Program-made: the position numbers and the translations under genes
Source: Muricea muricata
Taxonomy: Eukaryota; Cnidaria; Anthozoa; Malacalcyonacea; Plexauridae
Reading direction: 5' to 3'
Assembly (NCBI GenBank): GCA_963855995.1
Contig: OY979726.1
Coordinates: 1,638,501-1,702,500, forward strand
DNA length: 64,000 nucleotides
Notes under the pieces: generated by a model
The model's input: the letters and a program-made list of their open reading frames with translations, nothing else
Told to the model about the DNA's origin: nothing
Database searches by the model: none
Part shown: one piece after another, positions 12,311 to 23,600 of the stretch
How positions within the stretch are numbered: position 1 is the first letter of the stretch
Layout: each line of letters starts with the position of its first letter

Positions 12311-13009
12311 ATTTCTGTGCGAAATTCTACTTAATAGACATCAACTTATTTCAATTACATTTTGCAGGTTTTCCCTTTATCACTGTTAGTTCAAAATCAA
12401 ACGTCGGTTAGCTTAACACTGGGTCAGCGTAAAGTTTGAAGGTGACTTCATAACAGCTTGTTTGTAAGTTTTGAAGTGTCTTTTCTCCAGAAATCTTGTC
12501 TGAATCAATGGTAATTTTATTTTGCTTTGAAGTTTGGAAAAAAACAGAAGTGCGAAAATACAAAAGCTAAAACAGTCGGTCATACTTATAACCCAGAGAT
12601 AACCCAGCTTTGAAAAACTGGCCCCAGTATGATGCGTGCGTGTAGTTGCCTATACAACATCTTTATATCCTTCCTATATCTATTCTCATGGATATATTCT
12701 TCATATGCCATCAATATATGCATTAACATTTGATTACTTCGCCTTTGAACACACATTTCAATTATTATACGTTATCGCATGTATGTATTTATACATGAGT
12801 TGTGCGAGTATATAGCGCTTTCAAACATGCCCCTCAAACCTGAAACCCTCATAAGGAAGCCTCAGATTTGTACGTCTACAAAAACGGGTACCACTCACTA
12901 CGAGATTTTTATACGTAAATTCTCTCCTACAAACCCGTATTCGTCTTCGCTTTTGGATCAACTGCTGTTTTCAAGGCATATTGTGTAAAAAACTCCACTA
13001 AAAAAGCGA

Positions 13010-13405
13010 TATAAACACCGCACAAAAAGAAAGTTTCCCCCTAAATACATCAGAATAAATCCTAAACAAATGAATCGCTGTTAATCAACCTAGAACTACT
13101 TGGACCTATGGGAGGTTGCTTAATGGTGTGTGAAGAATTGGGTCACACATGCATGCAATAATATAAATATAATTGAATATAAAAATACCCAATTTCAAAA
13201 TTAACATGCTGAATATGCTAGTGTGATCCGTCTCATTCACCATTCATTGGTAAACACAAAATCGTAGTGCAATCGTGTAAAGCCGTTTAAATCGTGATGC
13301 CCAGAATAGGTCCAATTAGTTCTAGGTTTGATTAACAGCGATTCATTTGTTTAGAATGTATTCTGATGTATGTAGGGGGGACTTTCTTTTTGTGCGGTGT
13401 TTATT
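13010..13405. mobile_element. Foldback element with about 100-bp terminal inverted repeats
   Basis: The left arm 13010-13112 (TAAACACCGCACAAAAAGAA ... TTGGACCTATGGG) is repeated as the reverse complement at 13300-13405, at roughly 90% identity by eye. The central 190 bp is AT-rich. No coding capacity; the ORF across 13366-13599 starts inside the right arm and is spurious. Confidence 0.85.
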
Positions 13406-16400
13406 TTAACAACATAATTGGCGATATTCTTGGCTCTCAAAAAGAAGTAAACATAAAAAAAGTAAAGAAATGGTCGATAGTCCTACATAGACATTGCTGT
13501 TCTTGTTTAAAACATGTAAATACAAAAAGTCCTGAAATATATTTAAAGTTGAGTTACAGTACATTATATTTAAATTTTTGGTCAATGCATAAAAATTAAT
13601 TATTAAATAAAAATTATTAAACGGGTGTAACGGTTATAGGCTAGTATAATGTTATGTCAGTCATGAATATCTAGTTTACTCAACGCTTCCCAATTTTGTC
13701 GAATGATCTGTAGTTTAAAAAAATCTTATCAAGCCATGAATTAACACATATTAGGCATCTCAATATCAATAAAATGATATACATTTTATTATCTGTGTGT
13801 ATATAATAAATGTATTTATGCAAAGTGTGCCGAATGCGCTAGACACATTAGCAGCACATCTGAACAGCCTCTCAAAACAACGTCTTCAGCTATTGACACT
13901 AGCTGTCGATCACTGACCTACATCAATATATCGATCGCAACAAAGGTATAGTCTCCATTACTACCACCTAAATACATAAAACAATGCAGAATTCGATGTT
14001 TCGAGCGAAAACCCTGCGTTGCGAAACGTCCAAATATGTTTTATGGCATTTCAGGTAGTGAAAGAACCTATAGTATGTCTGGGAAAAAACATACTCCGAA
14101 GAACAACATCTTGCAAACTTAAGATATGAGCTTAGTAACAACAAGACAACAGTTGTGCGGTGATATTTCGGCTCTATTTCAACTATGAAGTCGATCATTG
14201 TCAAATCAGAAATAGTATGTCTTTCGTAGACGTATGACTACACTACCTACGCTGGCAACGTGAAGTCAAAAAGAAAATAATAATCCCATTAACCCCGAGT
14301 AGCGCTATATCTCAGTGGCCCAATCCGCTAAACCCGCTTTAACGGATCTCTTGCACAAACCAGAATATTTTTCAACTCAATTGTTTTGAATCCATTAATT
14401 CAATGTAGTTTTACCGCGTGTGATTCCTATCCATATATACATCGTATATACTTTGATATGATATCAGTCTGATCAATAATATGAATGAATATATGGGTTT
14501 TGTTTGTATAATACTGCATTTCAATTTCCTTTAAACAAGATACACGTTTGCCAAACTGTTGAATAAAAACGCGAAGAATGGGACGTTAAGCGACCATCGC
14601 AAAAACGAAGCTGCTATAAATGCTAAATGTGCCGGCTGCGCGCATATATATATATATGCGTTGGCAGCGCACTATCTATAAATACTATAATTTAACTGTC
14701 TTCCAGTCAAGTGGCTATGTATTTGTCAATGGCCATTACGTGAAAATTAATTCAAAAGCCAGAGACAGTTTTTCTGTTTAATATGTGATTAAACAATGTA
14801 TGCACCTGCCGCCAGTGCTAGGAGACGAGAAAACAGCAAGTTTCAGGCGAGCGTCTAATTTAACTAGTTGCTCGCGTATCAAACGGCCATTTGCCGACTT
14901 TGAATGCGGCTTTAAAACAACTTGCCCGCAAGCTTTCGGTAAATTGTGTCTTTTGGGATAAGGACCACGAAAACGTTTCCTTCAACGCGTTGTTTTAATC
15001 GAGTAATTTGATTCTCGGCGGAGTATTAAACTCAATGTTAGTTTGTATATGACGAAGAACCTGGTATATTGATGTGATTGTATATATATCCCGTTCCTGG
15101 TAAAGAGAAATTCCATTTTGGCACCGTTTTTTTCGGTCGAATGAGTACCACAGTCGATTAAAAGACTCCGGCAGTATTTTTCCCGAGCATCAAATTGATT
15201 CACGCTCATATGACAAGAAAAACAGACCATATGTAAACGGTAAGGATTAATGAAGTTTATATTTTATCGAGTGAAAATTCGAATAAAGTTTCGACTCGGA
15301 TCATGTGTATTCTTTGTAAGTATATTCTTTGTTGTTCCGCTTTCAGCACTGATCTTGAAAAACCCAAATATACCAAAACACTAGTATGATAATTAAAAGG
15401 CCAGATCGATCACTCTTTATCATGAAGCCAAGACAGAGCATACAGAGTAGTACTTACATTCCCTTTATTTAAAATAACTTCAGCCGGTATATATTCAGCT
15501 TTTTTGGACCACTGAAAGTTTTGAGAATTGCGGTCGGCAAAATGGGAGGCAGTATTTAAAGCAATTTGTGGCGTCCAATTTCGGCTTTTTAGGAGCGTTT
15601 TGAAAAGTAAATTTGATTACGACATTTACAGAAAAGCAAACTTGAGTCCTTAAAGACATTATCAGACCATTTTGACGCATGTACGTGTGCCCAATCATTT
15701 TGGCAATAACAAGACGGACAAAAACTCTCGTTTCGCGCTCGTCAGAATGGGGAAGTCACTTCATTACAAAAGTAATTTGGCGACTTAGACTGTCGAAAAC
15801 CGTACTTTAATGCTCCCGACAAGGCCAAAATTTGTGAGACAAAAAATTAACTTGTCTCAGTTTTAAAAACAAACACTTGTCCATGCAGAATAAACTCGAT
15901 CGCCGCAAAGTTCAAGAAATTTGCGAAATTAAATTTATCACCAAAGAGGAAACTCTTGTGATCTTTCAAAACAATAGCAATAGATACTCCGGGCGGAAAT
16001 CTTAACTTCGTTAGAAATATCAAAGCCCAGACAACAGCTTTAAATACAGCCATAACATAACTGAACAAAACAAATTTTTGAAAAATATCTAATGAAGCTA
16101 ACGTTTCGTTGCTATACTTGCAACATCTTCAGAGCAATTAAGGTATTATAATATGTGCAGATCTTGTGATCTTTATTAAACGAAATGAGGGCGCCGAGCC
16201 GGAATTAAATGTTGCTAGCGCGACAGTTGTACATGACAAGAACTCTACGTTGCAGTTCAATATGTGGCAACTCTTCTTGGCCGCTCTATGGTTAGAAAAG
16301 GCCAGATCGTAATGGCAGAATATACTGATGGTAAAACGTTGCGACGAGTATTAATTTATAAAAAAATTAAAAGCATTTAAGTCGAGCCGTGAAATTGAAT

Positions 16401-17071
16401 ATTAAAATCTCAATATGTTCCACTTGTTTGTTTAAAGAACTTTTTCGAGACATTCAGAAAAGCAAATAACTATATCACTGTAAATTTGAGAGAAATACCC
16501 AGTCGTGTTAGTTGGTAACTTGTTTTGGGGTAATTTAAAATTGTCTCTTGTCCAAAAGCAAAATTTTCGTGGTTCAAATCAGCCGGCTGATGCACATGAA
16601 TGTTTCGTACATGCAAACAGCCCCTAAAAACATTTTAGATATGGGCCTGGTCATTGATACAAATAAGGTCAAATTTGGCTCGAACAGGTCAATGATTGTC
16701 TATCGGAAAGATTAAGCGGATAGCAATATCGGACCTCAAACAGCTGTCTCCATAGCAACAAAAGAGGAGGAGGTTCCTTTTGGATTTATTATTCATACAT
16801 CGTTATAGATTAAAATTGTTTTCACGAATGACGCACAGGCTCGAATCAAGAGGTCGCACGACGAAGATCTCACGCTTTGCTTCATAATTCTATCATCACA
16901 CGTGCACGCAGCCAAAAGCGCAGGAGTTGCAGCAAGTCTCTTACATTTGTCCTGCAATCATCAAGCTGACAGATAACTCAGGCTGCGTTCTCATCGCCCA
17001 TTACTTCGGCGAGAGCTGTCAACAGGCTTGATGCAAGTTGATTGTGAAGATTTTTTATCCACAAGCTTGAA

Positions 17072-17236
17072 GCATAGGCGGCCCAATTCAGTGCGTATTT
17101 CAATATAGAGATCAGTGCGCACGTAAACACACTTCGTAGTTTATGATATAAATTAACTATATCATAAACTACGAAGTGTGTTCACGTGCGCACTGATCTC
17201 TATATGAAACTACACGCTGAATTGGGCCGCCTATGC
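17072..17236. mobile_element. Near-perfect hairpin MITE flanked by TTGAA duplications
   Basis: A 165-bp element starts GCATAGGCGGCCCAATTCAG and ends in its inverse complement. The arms of about 78 bp pair almost throughout, around a short AT loop near 17150. It is flanked by TTGAA at 17067-17071 and 17237-17241, which looks like a target-site duplication. The sequence on both sides is family A repeat, so this is a nested insertion. Confidence 0.85.
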
Positions 17237-17296
17237 TTGAAGTAAGCAACTTACACAAAGTCTGCGGCAAACATCAAATTGTATCATGTCTGATGT

Positions 17297-17541
17297 CGCC
17301 ATTATTTGCAGTTGAGCGTGCACCGTGCGTTCTTTACGTGTTTGTTTCGTATTATGAAACTTTCTGTTCATCAGCTAAAATTCTTATCTTGCTAAAGGCG
17401 GAACTAATGTTATCAAGTCAAGCATTAATAACATTATCGCCGCCCATAGCAACATGAAAGTTTTGGCCAAGAAACCTCAAGTTTCATAATACGAAACAAA
17501 CACGTAAAAAACGCACGGTGCACGCTCAATTGCAAATGGCG
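17297..17541. mobile_element. Foldback element, about 62-bp arms
   Basis: The left arm 17297-17361 (CGCCATTATTTGCAGTTGAG ... GTATTATGAAACT) is inverted at 17480-17541 (AGTTTCATAATACGAAACAA ... GCAAATGGCG). The interior carries a second inverted pair (GGCGGAACTAATGTTAT and ATAACATTATCGCCGCC), as expected for a foldback transposon remnant. Confidence 0.82.
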
Positions 17542-17714
17542 GTATTTCTATAGACTTGATGTAACTTGATGAAGCCGACTGACTAGGGGGGAGGGGAAGA
17601 GGAGCAAAGGAGGCAATTTGCCCGGGGGATCGCCTGCTACCAGCTGGGCTAATTCTCCCAGCTTGTACACTGTCTGATCGTTTTTCCAAGAATAACGGGA
17701 TGTTGTCTTCCCGC

Positions 17715-17848
17715 TCATTATGTATTTTCCAGTAGTATGTATTTTCCAGTAGTATGTATTTTGTAGTAGTATGTATTTTCCAGTAGTATGTATTTTCCAG
17801 TAGTACGTATTTTCCAGTAGTATGTATTTTCCCACTGTATTTTCCAGA
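17715..17848 (+). repeat. 17-bp minisatellite (AGTAGTATGTATTTTCC)
   Basis: Seven to eight copies of a 17-bp unit, one copy altered (TATTTTGTAGTAG). Each unit contains TATTTTCCAG, a good splice-acceptor sequence, and an ATG. The last unit, TTTTCCAG, ends 7 bases before the ATG preferred for the downstream TIR-like gene. Confidence 0.9.
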
Positions 17849-17854
17849 AACATC

Positions 17855-19261
17855 ATGGAGATGACGCGATCAAATGGCGTCGTGTTTATCTGCGGTGAGA
17901 ACAGCTTAAACGAGGACGACTATATCCTCCCCACGAAAAGTATCCTGACGGCAAATCTGGCGACCAACTGGCCAGTCCGGACCCATTACGACCCGAATGG
18001 CAACGACCCAAGAAGCAACAACGACACGCTGTCCCGAAACATAAGTGCTTCTCATGTATTTCTCTTCATATTCAGCGAAGAGACGACAGTCGACGCTTTC
18101 TACTTGAACCAGCTTGGCATCGCGTTCGCGCGCGGGATCCCGATCGTGGGAATCCGCGAACCGAGCTACATCATGCCCAATCCCCTGCCCGAGCATTACT
18201 ACTCGACGGAAATCATCGATCTCTCGTCGGGCGATAATCGGAATCGACCGCGTTCACGGAGCAAGACGATCTTATCAAATCTCCTCATCGAGTCGTTTCG
18301 AAACGCGGTTGTTTACACGACTGATTTTCACAAGTCTTGTATCGAGCGTCTCTTCCGAAAGGTCACCGACGCTTACACGAAAGTCGAAAAGGAACGAACA
18401 CTACCTCCGAGCGTGACCGTCACCGATTACGCAAGAAGCGTCAACACGAGCGAGCCCACGACGCGTCAAAAACTCTGGACTAGTGTCAGCGGTAGCACAA
18501 AGTGTCCAAAATGCGGTACGATGGTGAAGACGAATCGGAAGACGTCGGCGTTACGGAAAACGAACAGCGTCGATCATTTATATAAGAAAGAAACCTCTAG
18601 ACCCGCATCTCGACAGAAAGCAGCAACGCCTCAGCTGGTCATCACAAAAAGCGTCCTACAGCCGGTCGGCGGGCAACAGAATTTTTCCAAGAATATTTTT
18701 AACGGCGGATCCCGACGACCGGCCACGAGCGTCGTGCGAAAGGTCTCTTCGGCAAGAGTCGCCGGACGAGAAATCGACATTGGCCATTGCGAGTCGGTGC
18801 AGTCTCGGCCGACATCGACCAAAAGTTGCAACGCAATTTCGACGACGAGAGATAAAGAAACAAACGGCCGACATGTCGGAATTGAAGAGCTTGAAGCGAA
18901 GCTCAACGAGCTTGCGAAAGTGAATTCGAAAGATGCGAAAGAAAATAAGAACAAGACGACACATTCGATTGATAATGGCGAGAAGCTTGCGAGAAAGAAG
19001 TCCACGACGGGCGTCGTGACTAATCGTCGCGGAGCGTTCTTACGGAAGATGTCGAGTCTGCCCTGCATTCCGACCACGTATCTGGTCGCGGAGCCTGGGA
19101 ACGAGGTGCCCGCGTTCGTCAAGTACCCGCCGGTCAATGGTACGCTCACGGTCGGAGATACGAACGTGCCTGAGTTCACCGACGACGAGGACAAAGAGAC
19201 AATTCATATATCGCGACGACCAAGTCCCGCCATCTCAACATGTTCGACAAATATAGAGTAA
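17855..19261 (+). CDS. TIR-like domain protein, single exon
   Basis: The ATG at 17855 has a strong context (A at -3, G at +4). An in-frame ATG at 17822 lies inside the minisatellite and would add 11 residues. The protein is 468 residues. Residues 7-105 form an alpha/beta fold resembling a TIR domain: first strand GVVFICGE (8-15), second core strand ASHVFLFIFSEE (65-76), then a helix DAFYLNQLGIAFA (80-92) and strand IPIVGI (95-100). In catalytic TIR domains a Glu follows a W-C-type motif on this helix; here Gln86 seems to occupy that place, so NADase activity is uncertain. A lone CPKC pair lies at 217-220. The rest is basic, Ser/Thr/Arg-rich and probably disordered, with a short charged helix (EELEAKLNELAKV) near 350. 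The coding GC content is high. No signal peptide or transmembrane segment. It may be an intracellular TIR adaptor or signalling protein; the family assignment is by fold pattern only. Confidence 0.72.
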   Translation: MEMTRSNGVVFICGENSLNEDDYILPTKSILTANLATNWPVRTHYDPNGNDPRSNNDTLSRNISASHVFLFIFSEETTVDAFYLNQLGIAFARGIPIVGIREPSYIMPNPLPEHYYSTEIIDLSSGDNRNRPRSRSKTILSNLLIESFRNAVVYTTDFHKSCIERLFRKVTDAYTKVEKERTLPPSVTVTDYARSVNTSEPTTRQKLWTSVSGSTKCPKCGTMVKTNRKTSALRKTNSVDHLYKKETSRPASRQKAATPQLVITKSVLQPVGGQQNFSKNIFNGGSRRPATSVVRKVSSARVAGREIDIGHCESVQSRPTSTKSCNAISTTRDKETNGRHVGIEELEAKLNELAKVNSKDAKENKNKTTHSIDNGEKLARKKSTTGVVTNRRGAFLRKMSSLPCIPTTYLVAEPGNEVPAFVKYPPVNGTLTVGDTNVPEFTDDEDKETIHISRRPSPAISTCSTNIE

Positions 19262-20616
19262 TGAAATGACACTGCACAATAGGAGTAACTGAACCCCTCC
19301 CCTCCCCCCCCCCCCTTCCAAGTTCTAGGTGGAATTCAGACAGTAGCTATTCTTAGTTACAGACTGCGCCAACATATGATCCTGGAGAGGGAGGAGCTTT
19401 TGATCGTTTGCACTCTTGCTATTGATTGATCAAAGGGGTAATTCAAATGTAAATATGGATTCTAGTTTAATGTTTTAAATTCATTAAATCTTTCTGTGTT
19501 GCTCAATTCTGCACTTGGTAACACTTTTACTGCGCAAAAGTGACGATTTTATACCTTCTCAGCTCTCGTGCAACAGACGCAACAAGTCGATATCAGGATA
19601 AGTTAGTATGACTTGCGACAGCTGGTTGACAATAAGTCTGCTGCAAGTTGTTTGCAGGTTTGTTGCAAGTTGATTGTTATCCACAGGTTTGCTGCAAGTT
19701 GTTTTTAACAAGTTGTAACAAGGCTGCAAATGACAAGTTTCAACAAGCCTGATTTTAACGGACTTGTTGCAACTTTATTCCGAATAAAGAGTGCATATTA
19801 ATAAAACAACTTATCAAAAAACTGTATATTTCGAATCAGATTTGATTCATCTTCAGCAGTGTTAGTATCTTACTAAATTATTAGCTGAAATTATCGGAGC
19901 CGGAAAAGGATTTTGTTGCAACTTGACACGTTTGTGGTAGCTTGATGACAAGTTTTCGCCTTTGTAGAGTGAAGACTAAACAAGCGTTGCAAAATGTATG
20001 TTTGTTCCCCGTTAGTTGTGTATAGGGTAGAAAATATTGGTCAAAGCATTGCTAGCTACTACCGTAGCTTCGTGGCCAGCGCTGATAGTGCACCGCCATC
20101 GCAAAGGAGTACGAATTATTTCGCTTCGTGCTTGAGGACCTATCATTTTTCTCAATTGTTCCCGGGGTTTGAGTTTGGACGTGGGTATGATTCCCACTTG
20201 AGATTAAGATTTACCCTTCAAAACTTTAAAAGGTCACTTTTGATATTTAATTTAAGTGGATCGACGTGAAATGATCAAATATCGACTACAGTATAAAATT
20301 CAATTTGCTTCTAATACTAATAATTGTTCTGTCATGTATCAATGAGATTTGTTACTATGGAAACGTGTATAGCTTCCTTGCTACGATATGTCTCGCTTAT
20401 CTTTACGATAATCTCGGAGTTTACAGAGCCTTAAACAGGCTTATTTTGTCATTTATTTCGCAGGTTAACCACTAAAATTTGCGCTTTAAAGCTATGCTAG
20501 TCCTACTACAAATATGCAAGGATGAAAGTATATTTTAGGCACTGAATGAAGTCGTCAAAGTATGTAAAGTGTGTTTGCCAAAAGTGTCATGCGGTAAAGT
20601 GTGGTTGGCAGACATA
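19262..20616. other. Intergenic interval between the TIR-like and carboxypeptidase genes
   Basis: Holds the 3' UTR of the TIR-like gene (poly-C near 19298-19316) and a family A element (about 19570-19770). It also holds the 5' flank of the carboxypeptidase gene, including a possible acceptor at 20538 (TATTTTAG) for a 5'-UTR exon. No other gene is seen. Confidence 0.5.
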
Positions 20617-23600
20617 ATGGATAAGGAAGAATTTCGTTTGAAAAGGGAACAATTTAAACGCGATATGCATCGAGTCTCGGAAGAGAAAAGCCGTAAACTC
20701 TTTGAGAAACACGAGGACAGGAATGCATGGGTCGAAGTTATACGTAAATCCGTTGAGAAGGAGATTGAATCGAGAGTACGCGAAGCGCTAGGGACACCGC
20801 CGAAAGAACGCCAACGAAAACGCTTGGAAGAATTAACAGCGAAGCGCTTGGCTAAAATCGAAGAAGAGAAAAGAACCATGGCCAGTAAAATTATCAGGCA
20901 AGCGTCTCTCGAAAGACGGACTGAGGAGGAAGACGAGTTATTATGGCTGAGACGGCAAAAATATTTGGAGAAGTTCACCCGTCGAAGAACTATGCGCGAA
21001 ATCCCTTCGCCTACACTGCGGGCCATCACCTTAAAGCGCTACGATTCTGTAAGTCCGAAAAGCGATCAAACTTCGCCGATCGCCTGGGAAAGCTGCGAGA
21101 CAGTGCCAACACAAATCCTAACTAGTTCTACTCAATTTAAACGGGCTATAAACGTGACTAACTACTCCGAAATGTCGGAGCAAAAGCCTACATCGCCAAA
21201 TGGCCCGTATTTCCCGAGCGGCCGTATGCCGTGTATGCCACCTCCGCGGCATTTGAACAGTACGCCGAATTTTGTTGAAGACTTGAACAGCCCAGGTAGG
21301 TAGCTAATAAAATTGCCCTTAAACACTGCCGTCCTCTTGAAGTTTGCCTTTTGTTGGGGGCTGTTTGTAAAGAGCTGACATCACTATAAACCTTATGTCA
21401 ACAATGATTTCTTATCGCTCTTAACTCAATACAGTGTTTTTATTTGGTCGAGATTTAGCGTGAATTACAGCAACGAAAACCCAGTTCATATCGCATGACA
21501 TGCTTTATTTCGGTTTATTGGATTCTGTAGAACATGCATTAAGCTAGGTGTAAATTATTGCCGAATATCGCGGGGGCAAGGTAACAGGTTAATTCCAAGC
21601 TTATTGATTTTTACACCGGCTGCATATCACTTTGAGAAAACAATATTTGTTTTCAAATATTAAGTGAGACGGTTAAATATCAACAGTCAAACTGGTTCTT
21701 AGGCAAATATACCGGAAGATTTCAAGTTATTTTTAAAAAATCTGCACCAACACGCGATAGCATATTTAGCAGCCTTTATAGCGCATTTGCATTTGTTATT
21801 AAATTTTGTAACATATATTTTTCTAATTGTGTTCGGTTTCATAGCAACAGGTATTGAAATTGCCCGTTTCATATTGCTGTTTTGTTGAGAGTAGTGTACA
21901 ATTTTATATGCTAATATGCATTCGAAGCCTCCTTTGTTATATTGTGTATCTCCGGGCAAGTATTATAAATGAGATTTTTTATAGCAAAGCAGGTTGTTTT
22001 TGCAGCTGTTATTGTTTGATTTTGCCAACAATTTGCAGCCTCGAGATTTATATTAAGATCGTATTTTCATGATATTCCACTTGCCTGCACGATATAGCTT
22101 AAAATTTGTAGCAAATTCAGCAAGAGGTTGAAGGTGGCAAATCCATACATCTTTCTATAAAAGATATGAAAGTTGAAGTCATTAAAATGAAAGCCCTCAA
22201 ATCAATTAGACTAGAAATAGCAGTAAAAACGAGAGCTTGCGGATTTGACCAAATATTTATGCAGATCAAGTGCCCGAGACCCTTGAAATTGCACTGCACA
22301 TATGAACACTTTCCCATAATCATTAATTATATGTATTGTAAATACTTTCTAAAACTTTATACCCGTGACTGAAAAGCAAATAAAAAACTTTATTCCACTT
22401 ATTTTGTTGCACTCTTATGTCTTTCATGAACTTCGAAACGTCGGAATTACTGTAATCATGCGAGCCTGTAGTTTTCATTACTTCTTTACGTGCAGCTTAC
22501 TTCTTGTAACATTCACAAAGTGTCTTTACTGAAATATGTCTCACATTGCCTGTTCTTCCAGCGAAGTGTTTTTGTCTATACCAGTAGACATTAGGAAACG
22601 GAAATCGATTTTTTTCTTTCGAAATAAAATCGCTGCTTACAACTATGAGTAACGAGTGTGGTAAATATATAATATACACTCTCTCATTGTTTTTCAAGTT
22701 TATATATTTTGATGTAAATAGCTCCATAAATCACTTCCACCACAATAGATATAAATTTTTGTCAATTTTTACTAGCGCACGCCCCTCGTGGAACTCAACA
22801 TAAGTTGATAGAAGTGACTTCCATTTATTTAATACAAACAAATTTGCTACGTTCAGCTAAGGCTAAGATATAATTCATTCCGTTAAGATTCCGAATGCAT
22901 GGTCGTAAACCCTTGTTAACTTCTTAGTAGAAACTTAGTTCATTTAAAGTACAAGCTATTTTGTTATTTTGATTTTCAGAAGCGAACGAGAATTGTCCGA
23001 GTGTGAAGGAACACCCAGACTATGGGAAATGCTGGAAGGGCTCCGTTATTGTATTTGATACGGAAAGAAAAAATACTTTAGTAAGTTAGAGAAACAAAGC
23101 GTCGAGGTTTCAAGAGTCAAACAAACTAATCGATATCTCTGATCTTGTTGTTTTTGTCGACTTTTCCAGGATTCGGACGCAGTTCCCGCGGGATGCCCTC
23201 CACATCTACAGTTTGAATCGAGATTTGAATGCGGCAATCTTCGACAAGCTAAAAGGATGTAAGTGGATGGACGAGAGTTGAGAAAACTCTCATACAAACT
23301 CTCGCTTCTCAACTCTCATTCAACTCTTGTTCTCGTTTGACCAGGACATGAGATCGTTGAGAAAACTCTCATACAAACTCTCATTTCTCAACTCTCACCA
23401 ACTCCCATGCAACTCTTGTTCCCGTTTGACCAGGACATGAGAGTTGAGAAAACTCTCATACAAACTCTCGCTTCTCAACTCATGCAACTCTTGTTCTCGT
23501 TTGACCAGGACATGAGAGTTGAGAAAACTCTCGTGCAAACTCTCATTTCTCAACTCCCACCTTTGACCGTTATTATTTCAGAGGCAATTATGAATACGAG

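Larger units (their letters stand above)
10513..17714. other. Intergenic interval with repeats and foldbacks
   Basis: No intact gene supported. It contains a family A element (10595-10845), a dispersed repeat with GATATTACACGGTGGCGCGA (about 11675-11860), a frame-broken coding-like relic (12030-12310), a foldback (13010-13405), a TA microsatellite near 14645, and two foldbacks (17072-17236 and 17297-17541). The stretch 13410-16980 is otherwise AT-rich and I see nothing further in it. Confidence 0.6.

Noticed and set aside
18631..19194. 187-residue minus-strand ORF opposite the TIR-like gene
   Set aside because: A Ser/Val-rich antisense shadow of a codon-biased exon.
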